13,292 bases of DNA from JANNAV01 sp031384695 (GTDB lineage: Bacteria > Pseudomonadota > Alphaproteobacteria > Rhodobacterales > Rhodobacteraceae). Below, one piece after another: positions 1-7,220 of the stretch. Location of the stretch: assembly GCA_031384695.1 (NCBI GenBank), contig JANNAV010000103.1, forward strand, positions 1 to 13,292. The letters are read 5' to 3'. The notes under the pieces were generated by a model. The model had not been told where the DNA came from. It worked only from the letters and a program-made list of their open reading frames with translations, and searched no databases. Within the stretch, counting starts at the first letter, position 1. Every line of letters begins with the position of its first letter. The position numbers were made by a program, and so were the translations under genes.

Positions 1-36
1 TGTTTCGACAGTCCGGCCCATAGACCCGTCTAAAGC

Positions 37-143
37 GGTTTGCCTTCAATCTGAATCAGATTGAAGGCAAACCAAGACAGGCCAAACGCCGGGAATGTTG
101 CGTTTTGCATTTGATCTGCTGATCCAGATCAAATGCAAAACGC
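37..143. repeat. Multi-hairpin intergenic repeat, copy A
   Basis: Two strong palindromes lie side by side. The first (37-73) is perfect, with 18-bp arms around a single base at 55. The second (100-143) has perfect 19-bp arms around a 6-base loop (119-124). A small GGC/GCC hairpin can form between them at about 80-90. The same architecture recurs at 667-769 on the other side of the VanZ-like gene, in the same orientation. Both copies share the core CCTTCAATCTGA in the first stem and GAATGTTGCGT at the entrance to the second, while the outer stem sequences differ. It is probably a REP-like or small non-autonomous repeat family. A role as transcription terminator for the gene to the left, outside the window, is also possible, although no T-run follows. 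I do not recognise a named family. Confidence 0.75.
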
Positions 144-170
144 TGTAGGCTGAAAGGGAAAGGCTGTCAG

Positions 171-539
171 ATGATGACGTTGGTCACCGCAAACACCAGA
201 ACCAGCATGGCCGTTGCCGTGACGCTGATCCTTGCGGCGATCATCGCGGTCCTGACGCTGATGCCGATGCCGCAGGGGGGGCAGCCGGGCTCTGACAAAT
301 TCTACCATGTGCTGGTTTTCGCGCTGCTGGCGTTGCCGCTGTCTGTCGCAGTGCCTGCGCGTGCGATATGGGTTTTTCTGGCCGCCAGTGCCTACGGCGG
401 GGGGATTGAACTGGTCCAGCCGATGTTTGATCGCCTGGGGGAATGGCACGACCTTGGCGCCGATGTTCTGGGGGCGGCAACCGGGGCTCTGGTTGGCGCG
501 GCCCTTGGGGCCGCAATGTTCCGCTCGCACGCACGCTGA
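171..539 (+). CDS. VanZ-like family small membrane protein
   Basis: This encodes a 122-aa integral membrane protein with about four hydrophobic segments (roughly residues 13-32, 44-61, 65-80 and 95-115). VanZ-like features are visible. A short loop with D42, K43 and H46 follows the first helix, E80 and Q83 end the third, and EWHDLGADVLG (91-101) carries D94 and D98 into a Gly/Ala-rich last helix. VanZ was named for low-level teicoplanin resistance. Short VanZ-like proteins in exopolysaccharide and exosortase loci have no settled function, and I infer only a cell-envelope role. The ATG at 171 follows a purine-rich GGGAAAGG at about 157-163. An in-frame second ATG comes directly after, so the start is uncertain by one codon. 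The gene stands alone between two related hairpin repeats, which suggests a cassette or a recombination junction. Confidence 0.82.
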   Translation: MMTLVTANTRTSMAVAVTLILAAIIAVLTLMPMPQGGQPGSDKFYHVLVFALLALPLSVAVPARAIWVFLAASAYGGGIELVQPMFDRLGEWHDLGADVLGAATGALVGAALGAAMFRSHAR

Positions 540-549
540 GCCGCCGCCA

Positions 550-575
550 CCCGTTACCGCCGCCCGTTACCGCCG
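550..575. repeat. 13-bp tandem duplication after the VanZ-like gene
   Basis: CCCGTTACCGCCG occurs twice in direct succession (550-562 and 563-575), eleven bases after the stop codon. The second copy also takes part in a small hairpin (TTACCG at 567-572 with CGGTAA at 578-583). It is non-coding and probably a replication-slippage duplication. Confidence 0.7.
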
Positions 576-583
576 GCCGGTAA

Positions 584-614
584 AGGACCCCGCGGCGACG
601 TTGCGGGGGGTCTT
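584..614 (+). terminator. Possible terminator of the VanZ-like gene
   Basis: GACCCC (586-591) pairs with GGGGTC (607-612). A few further pairs can form inside across one mismatch, and the hairpin is followed by TTAT. The stem is GC-rich but the T-run is short, so Rho-independent termination is plausible rather than certain. It lies 45 bases past the stop codon. Confidence 0.35.
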
Positions 615-666
615 ATCGCGGCGCGGCAGTTCCGCGGTCGGGGGCAAGCAATTTTCAGACCAGCGC

Positions 667-769
667 GGATTTCCTTCAATCTGATGCAGATTGACGGAAA
701 TCCAGGACAAGCTCAGCTTGAGAATGTTGCGTGTTGCGGACAACCGAGTGAACCCGATTGTCCGCAACA
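667..769. repeat. Multi-hairpin intergenic repeat, copy B
   Basis: This is a diverged relative of the element at 37-143, in the same orientation. The first palindrome (667-703) has 17-bp arms with one mismatch (T675/C695) and loop ATG. A middle mini-palindrome CAAGCT-C-AGCTTG lies at 708-720. The last palindrome (732-743 with 758-769) has 12-bp perfect arms and a 14-base loop. Its last stem differs in sequence from that of copy A yet pairs perfectly, so the fold is kept while the bases change. The whole 540-829 stretch holds only this element, the tandem duplication and the terminator-like hairpin. I see no gene in it. Confidence 0.72.
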
Positions 770-829
770 TGCTCTAACCCGTTGAATTTACAACAGGAAG
801 CCAAAGTTCTTGCACAAGGAGGTGCCGGA

Positions 830-886
830 ATGGCCCGAAAGCGAGTTGCATCGGCACAAATTCAACGAATACAATGCCATTTGTGA
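830..886 (+). CDS. Possible 18-codon leader ORF before the methyltransferase gene
   Basis: An ATG at 830 is preceded by AAGGAGGT (816-823) with a 6-base gap, the best-looking ribosome binding site in the window. The ORF is 18 codons (M-A-R-K-R-V-A-S and onward, ending H-L) and stops with TGA at 884-886. It is basic and resembles nothing I know. It ends 29 bases before the likely methyltransferase start, so translation could couple to that gene or act as a leader. It may instead be the remnant of a gene broken at this junction. The ribosome binding site is seen directly. Translation and function are inference. Confidence 0.25.
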   Translation: MARKRVASAQIQRIQCHL

Positions 887-915
887 TTGTTTCAGATGCC
901 CTGAAGGACCTCCCG

Positions 916-1761
916 ATGTTCGATTCGCTATTCACGGCCGACCGCCGGCGACGGATAAACCATTTGCTTTCTGGATTTGGCCTGCGTGACAAGGGGTTCT
1001 TCACACCATACAACTATGGAAGGCACGTAGACTGGGAAACAAAACCCTATCCTCATATCCTTTCGGCCTTCGAATCGGATATCGATGGATTTAAAGACTT
1101 CCTGCGGTGCATTTCAAAAAACGAAGCCTTACTTCGCGCCAGCATCGAGGATCCGGCAGGGCCGAACTGGAACAGCAGCTTCATCTCCAGACTGGATGGT
1201 GCCGCGATTTATTCTTTCCTGGAAAAGTACAGACCGAAGCAGGTCATTGAAATAGGCTCCGGGAATTCGACGCATTTCATGACGCGTGCGATCGGCGACC
1301 ATGCGCTTGACACGAAGGTGCTTTGCATTGACCCAATGCCCAGAACTTCCATCGAGCGCCTTCCGGTCAGCTTTCGCAAGCGCTTGTTATCGGTTGATGA
1401 TTTGGGTCTCTTCTCGGATCTGAACGCCGGCGATCTGGTCTTTGTCGATAGCAGCCATATCCTTCAGCAGGGCTTTGATGTTGATATTCTGTTCAACTGG
1501 ATATTTCCAATACTCAAGCCTGGCGTTTTTGTGCATGTTCATGATATTTTTCTGCCATACGGATACCCCGCAAATTGGAAGGCCCATCGCTTTAACGAGC
1601 AGCTGGCATTGATCGGATGGCTCACTGCAGGCTATTTTAAGGTCATCTTCCCTTGTCACTTTGTCTGGCGGTCGATGAGAGAGTCCCTCAGGAACACCTG
1701 CCCGGGCTTGGGGTTTGATGGGCCAGAGAACGGTGGGTCACTCTGGATGGTCAAGAATTAG
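916..1761 (+). CDS. Class I SAM-dependent methyltransferase
   Basis: The 281-aa product has a Rossmann-type SAM-binding motif VIEIGSGNS at residues 110-118. Further on come an acidic strand end (LCIDPMP), LVFVDSSHI, and HVHDIFLP with its Asp/His residues, in the usual order for class I methyltransferases found in surface-polysaccharide clusters. The methyl acceptor is unknown; a sugar or a small secondary metabolite are both possible. No signal peptide is present, so it should be cytoplasmic. I chose ATG 916 because GAAGGA (903-908) lies 7 bases before it. The in-frame ATG at 874 would add 14 residues but has no clear ribosome binding site. Base composition is lower in GC than the core: one 60-base line here (1021-1080) is 50% GC, against 70% for 10681-10740 in the kinase gene. 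Recent acquisition is plausible. The gene converges on the beta-barrel gene, 83 bases away, with no clear terminator between them. Confidence 0.8.
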   Translation: MFDSLFTADRRRRINHLLSGFGLRDKGFFTPYNYGRHVDWETKPYPHILSAFESDIDGFKDFLRCISKNEALLRASIEDPAGPNWNSSFISRLDGAAIYSFLEKYRPKQVIEIGSGNSTHFMTRAIGDHALDTKVLCIDPMPRTSIERLPVSFRKRLLSVDDLGLFSDLNAGDLVFVDSSHILQQGFDVDILFNWIFPILKPGVFVHVHDIFLPYGYPANWKAHRFNEQLALIGWLTAGYFKVIFPCHFVWRSMRESLRNTCPGLGFDGPENGGSLWMVKN

Positions 1762-1844
1762 AGCGTCGCTTCTCAACCCAATGTGCGGGTCATTTGCCCC
1801 GGTTCTATAATCTTCCATATCAGGCACCGCGTTGCGCTAAATGC

Positions 1845-3107
1845 TTAATACCGGGTGGAAAAATTGCGGTTCAGTTGCAGGTAGACCGTGTTGCTTTGGG
1901 CGCTGTCGGTGGTTCGGCCATCGCGGATGTTGTAGAGATAGCCGACGTCAAGGTTCCAGTCTTCGGTAAGGGACCGGTTCCAGGCGGCCTTGAAGCTGGT
2001 ATTGGTGTCGGTGCTGTCGTCGGCAGTGAAAATCTGCTGCCCCCAGCCGAGATTGAACTGCAAGCTGTTGCGGTCATCAAGATCATAGGCGTAGTTCAGC
2101 AGCACATCGCGCAGCACGACCTCTTCATTGTTTACGTTTTGCGCGGTCACTTCCTGCGACCACGCCGCCGAGAAACGGCCGGTGGGCAGATTTTGCTCCC
2201 ATAGAAAGTCACTGGTCCAATAGACTTTGCCGGTGGTGGCGCGGGTCAGCCCCGGCGTGAACACCAGACTGCCGTTCGGCAGGGCACGGCTGTACCGGAG
2301 CGAGAGCCCGTCCCGTTGCCCCGCGGCGGTATCTTCGCGGAAAAATTTCAGCGTCACGACATCGCCGCTGGCCCGTTTGAGCACCAGCCCGGCGGAGCCA
2401 CCGGTGGTGAGTTCGTCGGCCGCACCGGGTTCCGAGAAGTTTGACTGATCCAGCCCCAGCGTCAGTTGGGTGGTTGCCGATAAGGCAAAGCTGGCGTTGG
2501 CGCCAAAATCGAGGCGTCGGGCATCGATCAGACCCGGATCAGAGGTGTCGATGTAATCAATGTCCTCGTAAGCCGCCGACAGGCCGTAGCCGAAGGGCGC
2601 ATCCTGGCCCCAGTTGATCGCGGCGCCGATCACAGAGTTGCCCCGGATGCCGGAGCCGGTGTCAAAATCGGTGACTATGCGGGTTTGTGACAGGTTGGTC
2701 CGGCTCAGCAAAGCGTTGAAATCGAGCACGGTGGAGGCGGTAAACTGCTTGTAGGTTAGGCCAAGGAACGGATTGTTCAAACCATCAACCGCGCTGCCCC
2801 CCGGCGGCTGTTTGGCGAGCAACACTTCAAGGCCGGCAGTGATCGCCAAAGTGGAGGTGTCGGTGTTCCTGGTCAGGCTGAAATCAAGATCGGTGATGGC
2901 TTCGGTGGTGGAACCAAGACTGACCGGACCGAGATCGAGGTTGTCGCTGTATTGCAGCCGCTCGCCGAGGGTGAAGGTCAGAACCGTGCCTTGCGGGCCC
3001 GCCTGTTGTGACCCGGTATCTTGCGCCAGTGCCACCGCGCCAAACGACAGGCCGCCGCTCAGCAAGATCAGCAAGGGCTTGGTGCGTTGGTTCAAGCGGG
3101 TTGCCAC
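1845..3107 (-). CDS. Outer-membrane beta-barrel protein of an exosortase-type EPS locus
   Basis: The 420-aa product starts with a basic N-terminus and a signal peptide ending near AVALAQ (about residue 29). After that it consists of alternating polar and hydrophobic strands rich in Ser, Thr, Asp and aromatic residues (for example TFTLGERLQYSDNLDL), and it ends NRNFSTRY with a terminal aromatic, as outer-membrane barrels do. Length and neighbours fit the PEP-CTERM-associated outer-membrane family found in such loci, and it probably helps the polysaccharide or a partner cross or anchor in the outer membrane. The start is GTG at 3107, with GGAGGA upstream (9-base gap). The ATG at 3114 is in another frame. 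It is the last gene of the leftward arm, 79 bases after the export gene. The exact role is inferred from context; the barrel character is clear. Confidence 0.75.
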   Translation of the reverse strand: MATRLNQRTKPLLILLSGGLSFGAVALAQDTGSQQAGPQGTVLTFTLGERLQYSDNLDLGPVSLGSTTEAITDLDFSLTRNTDTSTLAITAGLEVLLAKQPPGGSAVDGLNNPFLGLTYKQFTASTVLDFNALLSRTNLSQTRIVTDFDTGSGIRGNSVIGAAINWGQDAPFGYGLSAAYEDIDYIDTSDPGLIDARRLDFGANASFALSATTQLTLGLDQSNFSEPGAADELTTGGSAGLVLKRASGDVVTLKFFREDTAAGQRDGLSLRYSRALPNGSLVFTPGLTRATTGKVYWTSDFLWEQNLPTGRFSAAWSQEVTAQNVNNEEVVLRDVLLNYAYDLDDRNSLQFNLGWGQQIFTADDSTDTNTSFKAAWNRSLTEDWNLDVGYLYNIRDGRTTDSAQSNTVYLQLNRNFSTRY

Positions 3108-3186
3108 CGGGCATCTTCCTCCAAATCTGTCTGTTGGCGTGTCGGATCAGGGGTTGGGCTGGCGCGCCACCCTTGCCATGAAAGGC

Positions 3187-3807
3187 CTACTCGAACAACT
3201 TGCGCGTTGGCACGATGATCACATCCCCGTCGGACAAAGTCACCATGCTACGGGTGCTTTCCCCGTTTTCGAGGGCTTTGTAGTTGAAGGTATAGGTCTT
3301 GCCGGTGCCGGTTTTCTTGTCGATGCGGCGCAACTGGATGCGCTTGGTGGCGGCGAAACTGGAGAAACCGCCCATTTGGGCAATGAGTTGCAACATCGTG
3401 GTGCCCCGCTCGACCGCGATCTTGCCGGGGCTGCCGACCTGACCCATGACAAACACGTCGATGGTGGCAGGCGATCTGGCGGCGCCACCCGCGCCGCCGG
3501 TGGCGCGCGGTTCGGCGAGTTGTTGCAGCGAGACATAGATATTGGGGGCGGCGGCAAAATTGCCCGCCAGACGGGCGGCGATATCGCTTTGCACGGCCTC
3601 CACCGAGAGGCCTGCCACTTTGAACGTGCCCGCCAGCGGCATGGTGATGCGCCCGTCGGGGGCAACCAGAGCCTGGCGGTTCAGGCTGGGATCCTCCAGC
3701 ACTTCGATCTGCAGGATATCGCCCGCGCGGATCAGATAGCCGTCCTGCGCGAGCGCCGGGGCAGCCGACAGCAAAAAACCGGCAAGCAGGGCGATCAGGG
3801 TTTTCAT
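3187..3807 (-). CDS. Wza-like polysaccharide export protein with SLBB domain
   Basis: The 206-aa protein begins with a clear signal peptide (MKTLIALLAGFLLSAAPALA, cleaved near residue 21). A polysaccharide-export domain follows, beginning YLIRAGDILQIEV and containing APDGRITMPLAG. An SLBB segment (FVMGQVGSPGKIAVERGTT, about residues 130-150, and onward) completes it. It is shorter than classical Wza, as usual for the export protein of exosortase-type loci, and would form or gate the periplasmic or outer-membrane channel. The frame stays open to 3924, but ATG 3807 is preferred because the signal peptide begins there and AAAGG lies 8 bases upstream. There is no lipobox Cys, unlike classical Wza. 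It follows the TPR lipoprotein gene by 148 bases, with a small hairpin between them. Confidence 0.85.
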   Translation of the reverse strand: MKTLIALLAGFLLSAAPALAQDGYLIRAGDILQIEVLEDPSLNRQALVAPDGRITMPLAGTFKVAGLSVEAVQSDIAARLAGNFAAAPNIYVSLQQLAEPRATGGAGGAARSPATIDVFVMGQVGSPGKIAVERGTTMLQLIAQMGGFSSFAATKRIQLRRIDKKTGTGKTYTFNYKALENGESTRSMVTLSDGDVIIVPTRKLFE

Positions 3808-3825
3808 GTCCGCAGCCTTTGTGAA

Positions 3826-3841
3826 AGGGCAAAACTGCCCT
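3826..3841 (-). promoter_or_regulatory. Small hairpin just upstream of the export gene
   Basis: On the minus strand AGGGCA-GTTT-TGCCCT forms a 6-bp hairpin directly followed by TTCAC and then the ribosome binding site of the export gene. It could be a weak terminator or attenuator inside the leftward operon, or an RNA-processing site. It is short, so chance is not excluded. Confidence 0.25.
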
Positions 3842-3955
3842 GTTTGTCGCATCTTATCCAGTATCTGGCTGCGGCGTAACCTCTGTCTGAAAGTTCCGCC
3901 ACAGCCGTGCCGCTTCGGCCACAATGGTGGAGCCGGCGTTGTGGGCGCGCCCCGG

Positions 3956-6406
3956 TCAAGGTGCAGGCGCCTGCTTCAGCCCGGCCAGGGCGTCGCGCGC
4001 GGTCTGGAACTGCGGCAGCGGGCTGTTGGCTGCAAGCTCCAGCGCGCGGGTCAGGCTGGTGCGGGCCTCGTTGTTCCGATTGAGCCCGACATAGGCCATG
4101 CCCAGATGGAACTGCGCCAGCGGATCATCGGGCAGGCCTTTTGCGGCGGGTTCCAGATAGCGCAGCGCCTCGTCGAGATTGCCGCGGCGGTATTCGATCC
4201 AGCCATAGGTGTCTTGCAGCGCCGGCACTTCGGTGCCACGCAGGCGGCGGGCGATGACAAAGGCGCGTTCCAGGCTTTCAGGATCGTCGCGGTAGGTTGT
4301 GATCAGGCTGGCCAGATTGTTCGCCACCACAAGATTGCTGCTGTTCTCGGCGTAAAGCACCTCGTAGATCGCGGTGGCGCCGTCGATATCCCCGGCGCGC
4401 TCCAATGCTCCGGCCTTGATGAAGCGCAGCGTGTCCGACTTCGGCTGTGCTGTCAGGGCGCGGTCCAGCAGGCTGTCGGCGTCGGCGGCGCGGCCGGCGC
4501 TGATCAGCAGGCTGTAAAGTACGCGCACCGGGGCTTCTGCGGCGGGATCGGCGGTGATGATGGCGCGCAGGGTTTCTTCGGATTTGCCGGTATCGCCGGT
4601 GACCGCATAAAGCGTCGCACTCATCAGTTGCAATTGCGGATCCGCCGGGGTCTTGGCGATGGCGGCATCCAGAGCCTGGCGCGCCTCGGCACTTTTGCCA
4701 CCCCGCACCTGGGTTTCAAGCAGCATCGCCATCGCCCGGTTGTCGCCACCGGCGGCAGTGTCGATCTGGCTTTGCAGCAACGCCAGGCTTTCTTCGGTAC
4801 GGTTCTGCGCCAACAGCAGGGCGGTTTGCAATGCGGTCGCGGCACGTGCCGCCTCAGGGGTGGCGATCTGGCGCAGGGCGGCGAGGATTGCCTCGGCCCC
4901 GGCGAAGTCTTGCGCGGCCAGCTTCAGATCGGCCAGTTGCCGCAACACATCCAGATTTGCAGGATTGGCTTTGCGCGCATCGGTCAAGACGGTTTCGGCC
5001 ACCGGGCCGCGGCCTTGCCGCCGCAGGAAGGCCGCATAGCGCAGCGACTCGTCCGGCGCACTGTTTGACACCTCGACCGCTGCGGCCAGCCGTTCACCGG
5101 CCAGATCAAGGCTGCCATCGCGCTCATGCGCCTCGGCCATCAGCGTCAGGATGGCGGTATCGCGCGGGCTCTGGCTGAGCGCCGTGCGCAGATCGACAAT
5201 GGCCTCGCCGGGCTTGTCTTCCTGAATGAGCCAGGCCGCGCGCAGCTTCAGCGCATCGGTATTGGTGGCATCCTCGATCAGCACTTCCTCGACGCGCGCC
5301 CGCGCGCCCACCTGATTGCCGGTTCCCAGCAGCATCTGCGCCAGCATGATCTTGATGCGGCGGGTCTGATCCGAGGGTTCGGCGGTTTGCAGCACGGTTT
5401 CCACCGTGGTGATCGCCGCGTCACGATCACCGCCTTCATAAACCAGCGCCGCCCGCAACGCGGTGTAGATATCGGCATTGGGTTGGCCCTGATTGGCCGT
5501 GATCAGCCGGGCAAGCTCTGCCATCGCCGCCTCGGGCCCTTTGGTTGCCTGCAACAGTTGCACCACGGTGGCATGGCCTTCGGGCGGGGCGGTGTCGTCC
5601 CCCGCGAGTTTGCGCAGGAAGGCTTCGGCGCCGTCGGCATCCTTCTGACTCAGGAACCAGGTGATCAAGGCGCGGCGCACTTCCAGATTGTCGGGGAAAA
5701 CTCCGACCATTGCCTGCAGATGCGCCCCGGTGCCGGCGATGTCCTGTTGCTTGACCAGAAGTTGCAGCTTCATGGTGTGAAATTCCAGCGCCAGAGGCTC
5801 GGAGGCCAGCGCCTTGTCGATTTCAGGCATGGCGTCCTGCGGGGTGGGGCCATTGATCAGGCTGTCGATGACGATGCGGCGGAGCACCGGATTGTCGGGC
5901 AGTTCGGCCTGCAGCGCGCGGGCGGCGTCGGCGGCCCTGGCTTTGCCGGCCTCATCCCGGTCGATCGCGGCTTTGCGATAATCGAGCGTCGCCTGCAGCG
6001 CGCGGCTGCGGGGTTGGTCGGGTGCCAGCCGGATCGCCTCGCCGCCATGGCGTTCAACCTCGGCCCAATCGCCGTGGGTCATCGCGATTTCCGCAAGGGT
6101 CTGGCGCACCTCGACGGTGTCGGGGTATTGTTCGATCAGGCGCAGATACTGGCCGTAAGCCTCGGCCACCTCGCCGCGCGCCAGTTGCGTATCGGCATAA
6201 AGCTTGCGGCCTTCCTTGTGAAAGCCATTGTATTGAAAGACGTTGCGCAACTCCACCAGGGCGCCGTCGACATTGCCTGCCTCGATCAATTGCAGGGCGG
6301 ATTGATAATAGCCGTCGGCTTTTTCTTCGGTGCTTTGGCAGCCTGACAGAGCGAGGGCAGCGGCCAACAACAAGGCTGGCAGGATGCGGGGGAAGTTTGG
6401 GGACAT
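3956..6406 (-). CDS. prsT: PrsT-type TPR-repeat lipoprotein
   Basis: The 816-aa product starts with a lipoprotein signal peptide whose lipobox ends ALSGC, giving lipidated Cys23. The rest is a long array of about 34-residue helical TPR units (for example ADGYYQSALQLIEAGNVDGA near the N-terminus). It closes with the block DTYGWIEYRRGNLDEALRYL and then PLAQFHLGMAYVGLNRNNEA. Length, lipidation and the C-terminal block match the PEP-CTERM-system TPR lipoprotein PrsT, thought to act as a periplasmic scaffold for polysaccharide assembly and export. The frame is open to 6511. I placed the start at ATG 6406 because the hydrophobic signal follows directly. ATG 6421, five codons earlier, has a weak AGG ribosome site and is a fair alternative. 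The gene follows the sugar transferase gene by 88 bases in the same operon. Confidence 0.85.
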   Translation of the reverse strand: MSPNFPRILPALLLAAALALSGCQSTEEKADGYYQSALQLIEAGNVDGALVELRNVFQYNGFHKEGRKLYADTQLARGEVAEAYGQYLRLIEQYPDTVEVRQTLAEIAMTHGDWAEVERHGGEAIRLAPDQPRSRALQATLDYRKAAIDRDEAGKARAADAARALQAELPDNPVLRRIVIDSLINGPTPQDAMPEIDKALASEPLALEFHTMKLQLLVKQQDIAGTGAHLQAMVGVFPDNLEVRRALITWFLSQKDADGAEAFLRKLAGDDTAPPEGHATVVQLLQATKGPEAAMAELARLITANQGQPNADIYTALRAALVYEGGDRDAAITTVETVLQTAEPSDQTRRIKIMLAQMLLGTGNQVGARARVEEVLIEDATNTDALKLRAAWLIQEDKPGEAIVDLRTALSQSPRDTAILTLMAEAHERDGSLDLAGERLAAAVEVSNSAPDESLRYAAFLRRQGRGPVAETVLTDARKANPANLDVLRQLADLKLAAQDFAGAEAILAALRQIATPEAARAATALQTALLLAQNRTEESLALLQSQIDTAAGGDNRAMAMLLETQVRGGKSAEARQALDAAIAKTPADPQLQLMSATLYAVTGDTGKSEETLRAIITADPAAEAPVRVLYSLLISAGRAADADSLLDRALTAQPKSDTLRFIKAGALERAGDIDGATAIYEVLYAENSSNLVVANNLASLITTYRDDPESLERAFVIARRLRGTEVPALQDTYGWIEYRRGNLDEALRYLEPAAKGLPDDPLAQFHLGMAYVGLNRNNEARTSLTRALELAANSPLPQFQTARDALAGLKQAPAP

Positions 6407-6471
6407 GGTATAAGGGACCATCCGTTCTGTAACCTGCGAAGAAAGCCGCGTATGCGAGCCCTGTGCCCGAA

Positions 6472-6499
6472 GCCCGGTCCTCAGTGCCCGGTCCTCAGT
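6472..6499. repeat. 14-bp tandem duplication at the sugar transferase stop codon
   Basis: GCCCGGTCCTCAGT occurs twice without a gap (6472-6485 and 6486-6499), and partial copies of GCCC(T/G)G lie on both sides. On the minus strand each unit contains TGA. The first-read copy supplies the stop codon of the sugar transferase (6495-6497) and the second lies just beyond it. Copy-number change would therefore alter only the spacing to prsT. Confidence 0.75.
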
Positions 6500-7220
6500 G
6501 CCCTGTACCATGCAGCACGACGCGGATCGTGGCCAGCAGCAACTTCAGATCAGCGCCAAAAGACAGGCTCTGATCATAGTGGTCATCAAACACGGCGCGG
6601 TCGGCAAAGGTGCTGTCGTTGCGCTTTGACACCTGCCAGTTGCCGGTAATGCCCGGACGCAGGGCAAAATAGGCCGTCCCCGGATAGATGGATTTCTGCT
6701 CGGGCATCATCGGGCGCGGGCCGACAAGGCTCATGTCGCCCGCCAGCACATTCCACAGCTGTGGCAACTCGTCCATCGAGGATTTGCGCAACAGCCGGCC
6801 AAACCGGGTGGTGCGGGGGTCGCATTTCAGTTTCTGCGTGCTGTCCCATTCCGCCCGCGCCGCCGGGTTGGCGGCAAGATGCGCCTCCAGCTTGCACTCG
6901 GCCTCCACCACCATCGAGCGCAGCTTCCACATGGTGAAGAGACGGCCGCCCCTGCCGACGCGCAGTTGTGAATAAAACGCGGGGCCGCCATCGTGTCTGG
7001 TCAGCAGCGCCAGCAGCAGAACCACCGGCAGAACCACCGGCAAAGCGGCCAGAATCATCAGCACGTCGAACACGCGTTTTGCCCGGTTACGGTAGATGCC
7101 CCGCTGGCGGATATCCGGGTTCGCGGCCAGGGCGGCGCTGCGCGGCCGGGCGATTCCTGCGGGCGTGACCGGCGCAAAACCGTCGGCATTTTCGACACGC
7201 GCATTAAAATATGCAGTCAT
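6495..7220 (-). CDS. ExoY/WcaJ-like sugar transferase (polyprenyl-phosphate phosphoglycosyltransferase)
   Basis: The 241-aa enzyme would transfer a sugar-1-phosphate from a nucleotide sugar to undecaprenyl phosphate at the inner membrane, starting each repeat unit. About 48 polar N-terminal residues precede KRVFDV and one hydrophobic re-entrant segment (about 50-73, with prolines at 61 and 65). The family motifs follow: FYSQLRVGRGGRLFTMWKLR (82-101), the Asp-Glu catalytic pair D150-E151 inside SSMDELPQLWNVL, SLVGPRP (164-170), and LRPGITGNWQ (187-196). It lacks the four extra N-terminal membrane helices of WcaJ-type enzymes, so it is the short ExoY form. ATG 7220 is the first start. Only a weak GAGAG lies upstream, and transcription must begin in the divergent region. 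The sugar it transfers cannot be read from the sequence. Confidence 0.92.
   Translation of the reverse strand: MTAYFNARVENADGFAPVTPAGIARPRSAALAANPDIRQRGIYRNRAKRVFDVLMILAALPVVLPVVLLLALLTRHDGGPAFYSQLRVGRGGRLFTMWKLRSMVVEAECKLEAHLAANPAARAEWDSTQKLKCDPRTTRFGRLLRKSSMDELPQLWNVLAGDMSLVGPRPMMPEQKSIYPGTAYFALRPGITGNWQVSKRNDSTFADRAVFDDHYDQSLSFGADLKLLLATIRVVLHGTGH

Noticed and set aside
37..143. CRISPR array or tRNA as explanation of the paired hairpins
   Set aside because: There are only two palindromes with unequal stems and no regular spacers, and no cloverleaf or anticodon arm can be drawn.
3806..6346. Long plus-strand open frames (3806-5068 and 5126-6346) opposite the TPR lipoprotein
   Set aside because: They mirror the TPR gene in the antisense frame. 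Gly/Gln/His-rich sequence with no family signature.
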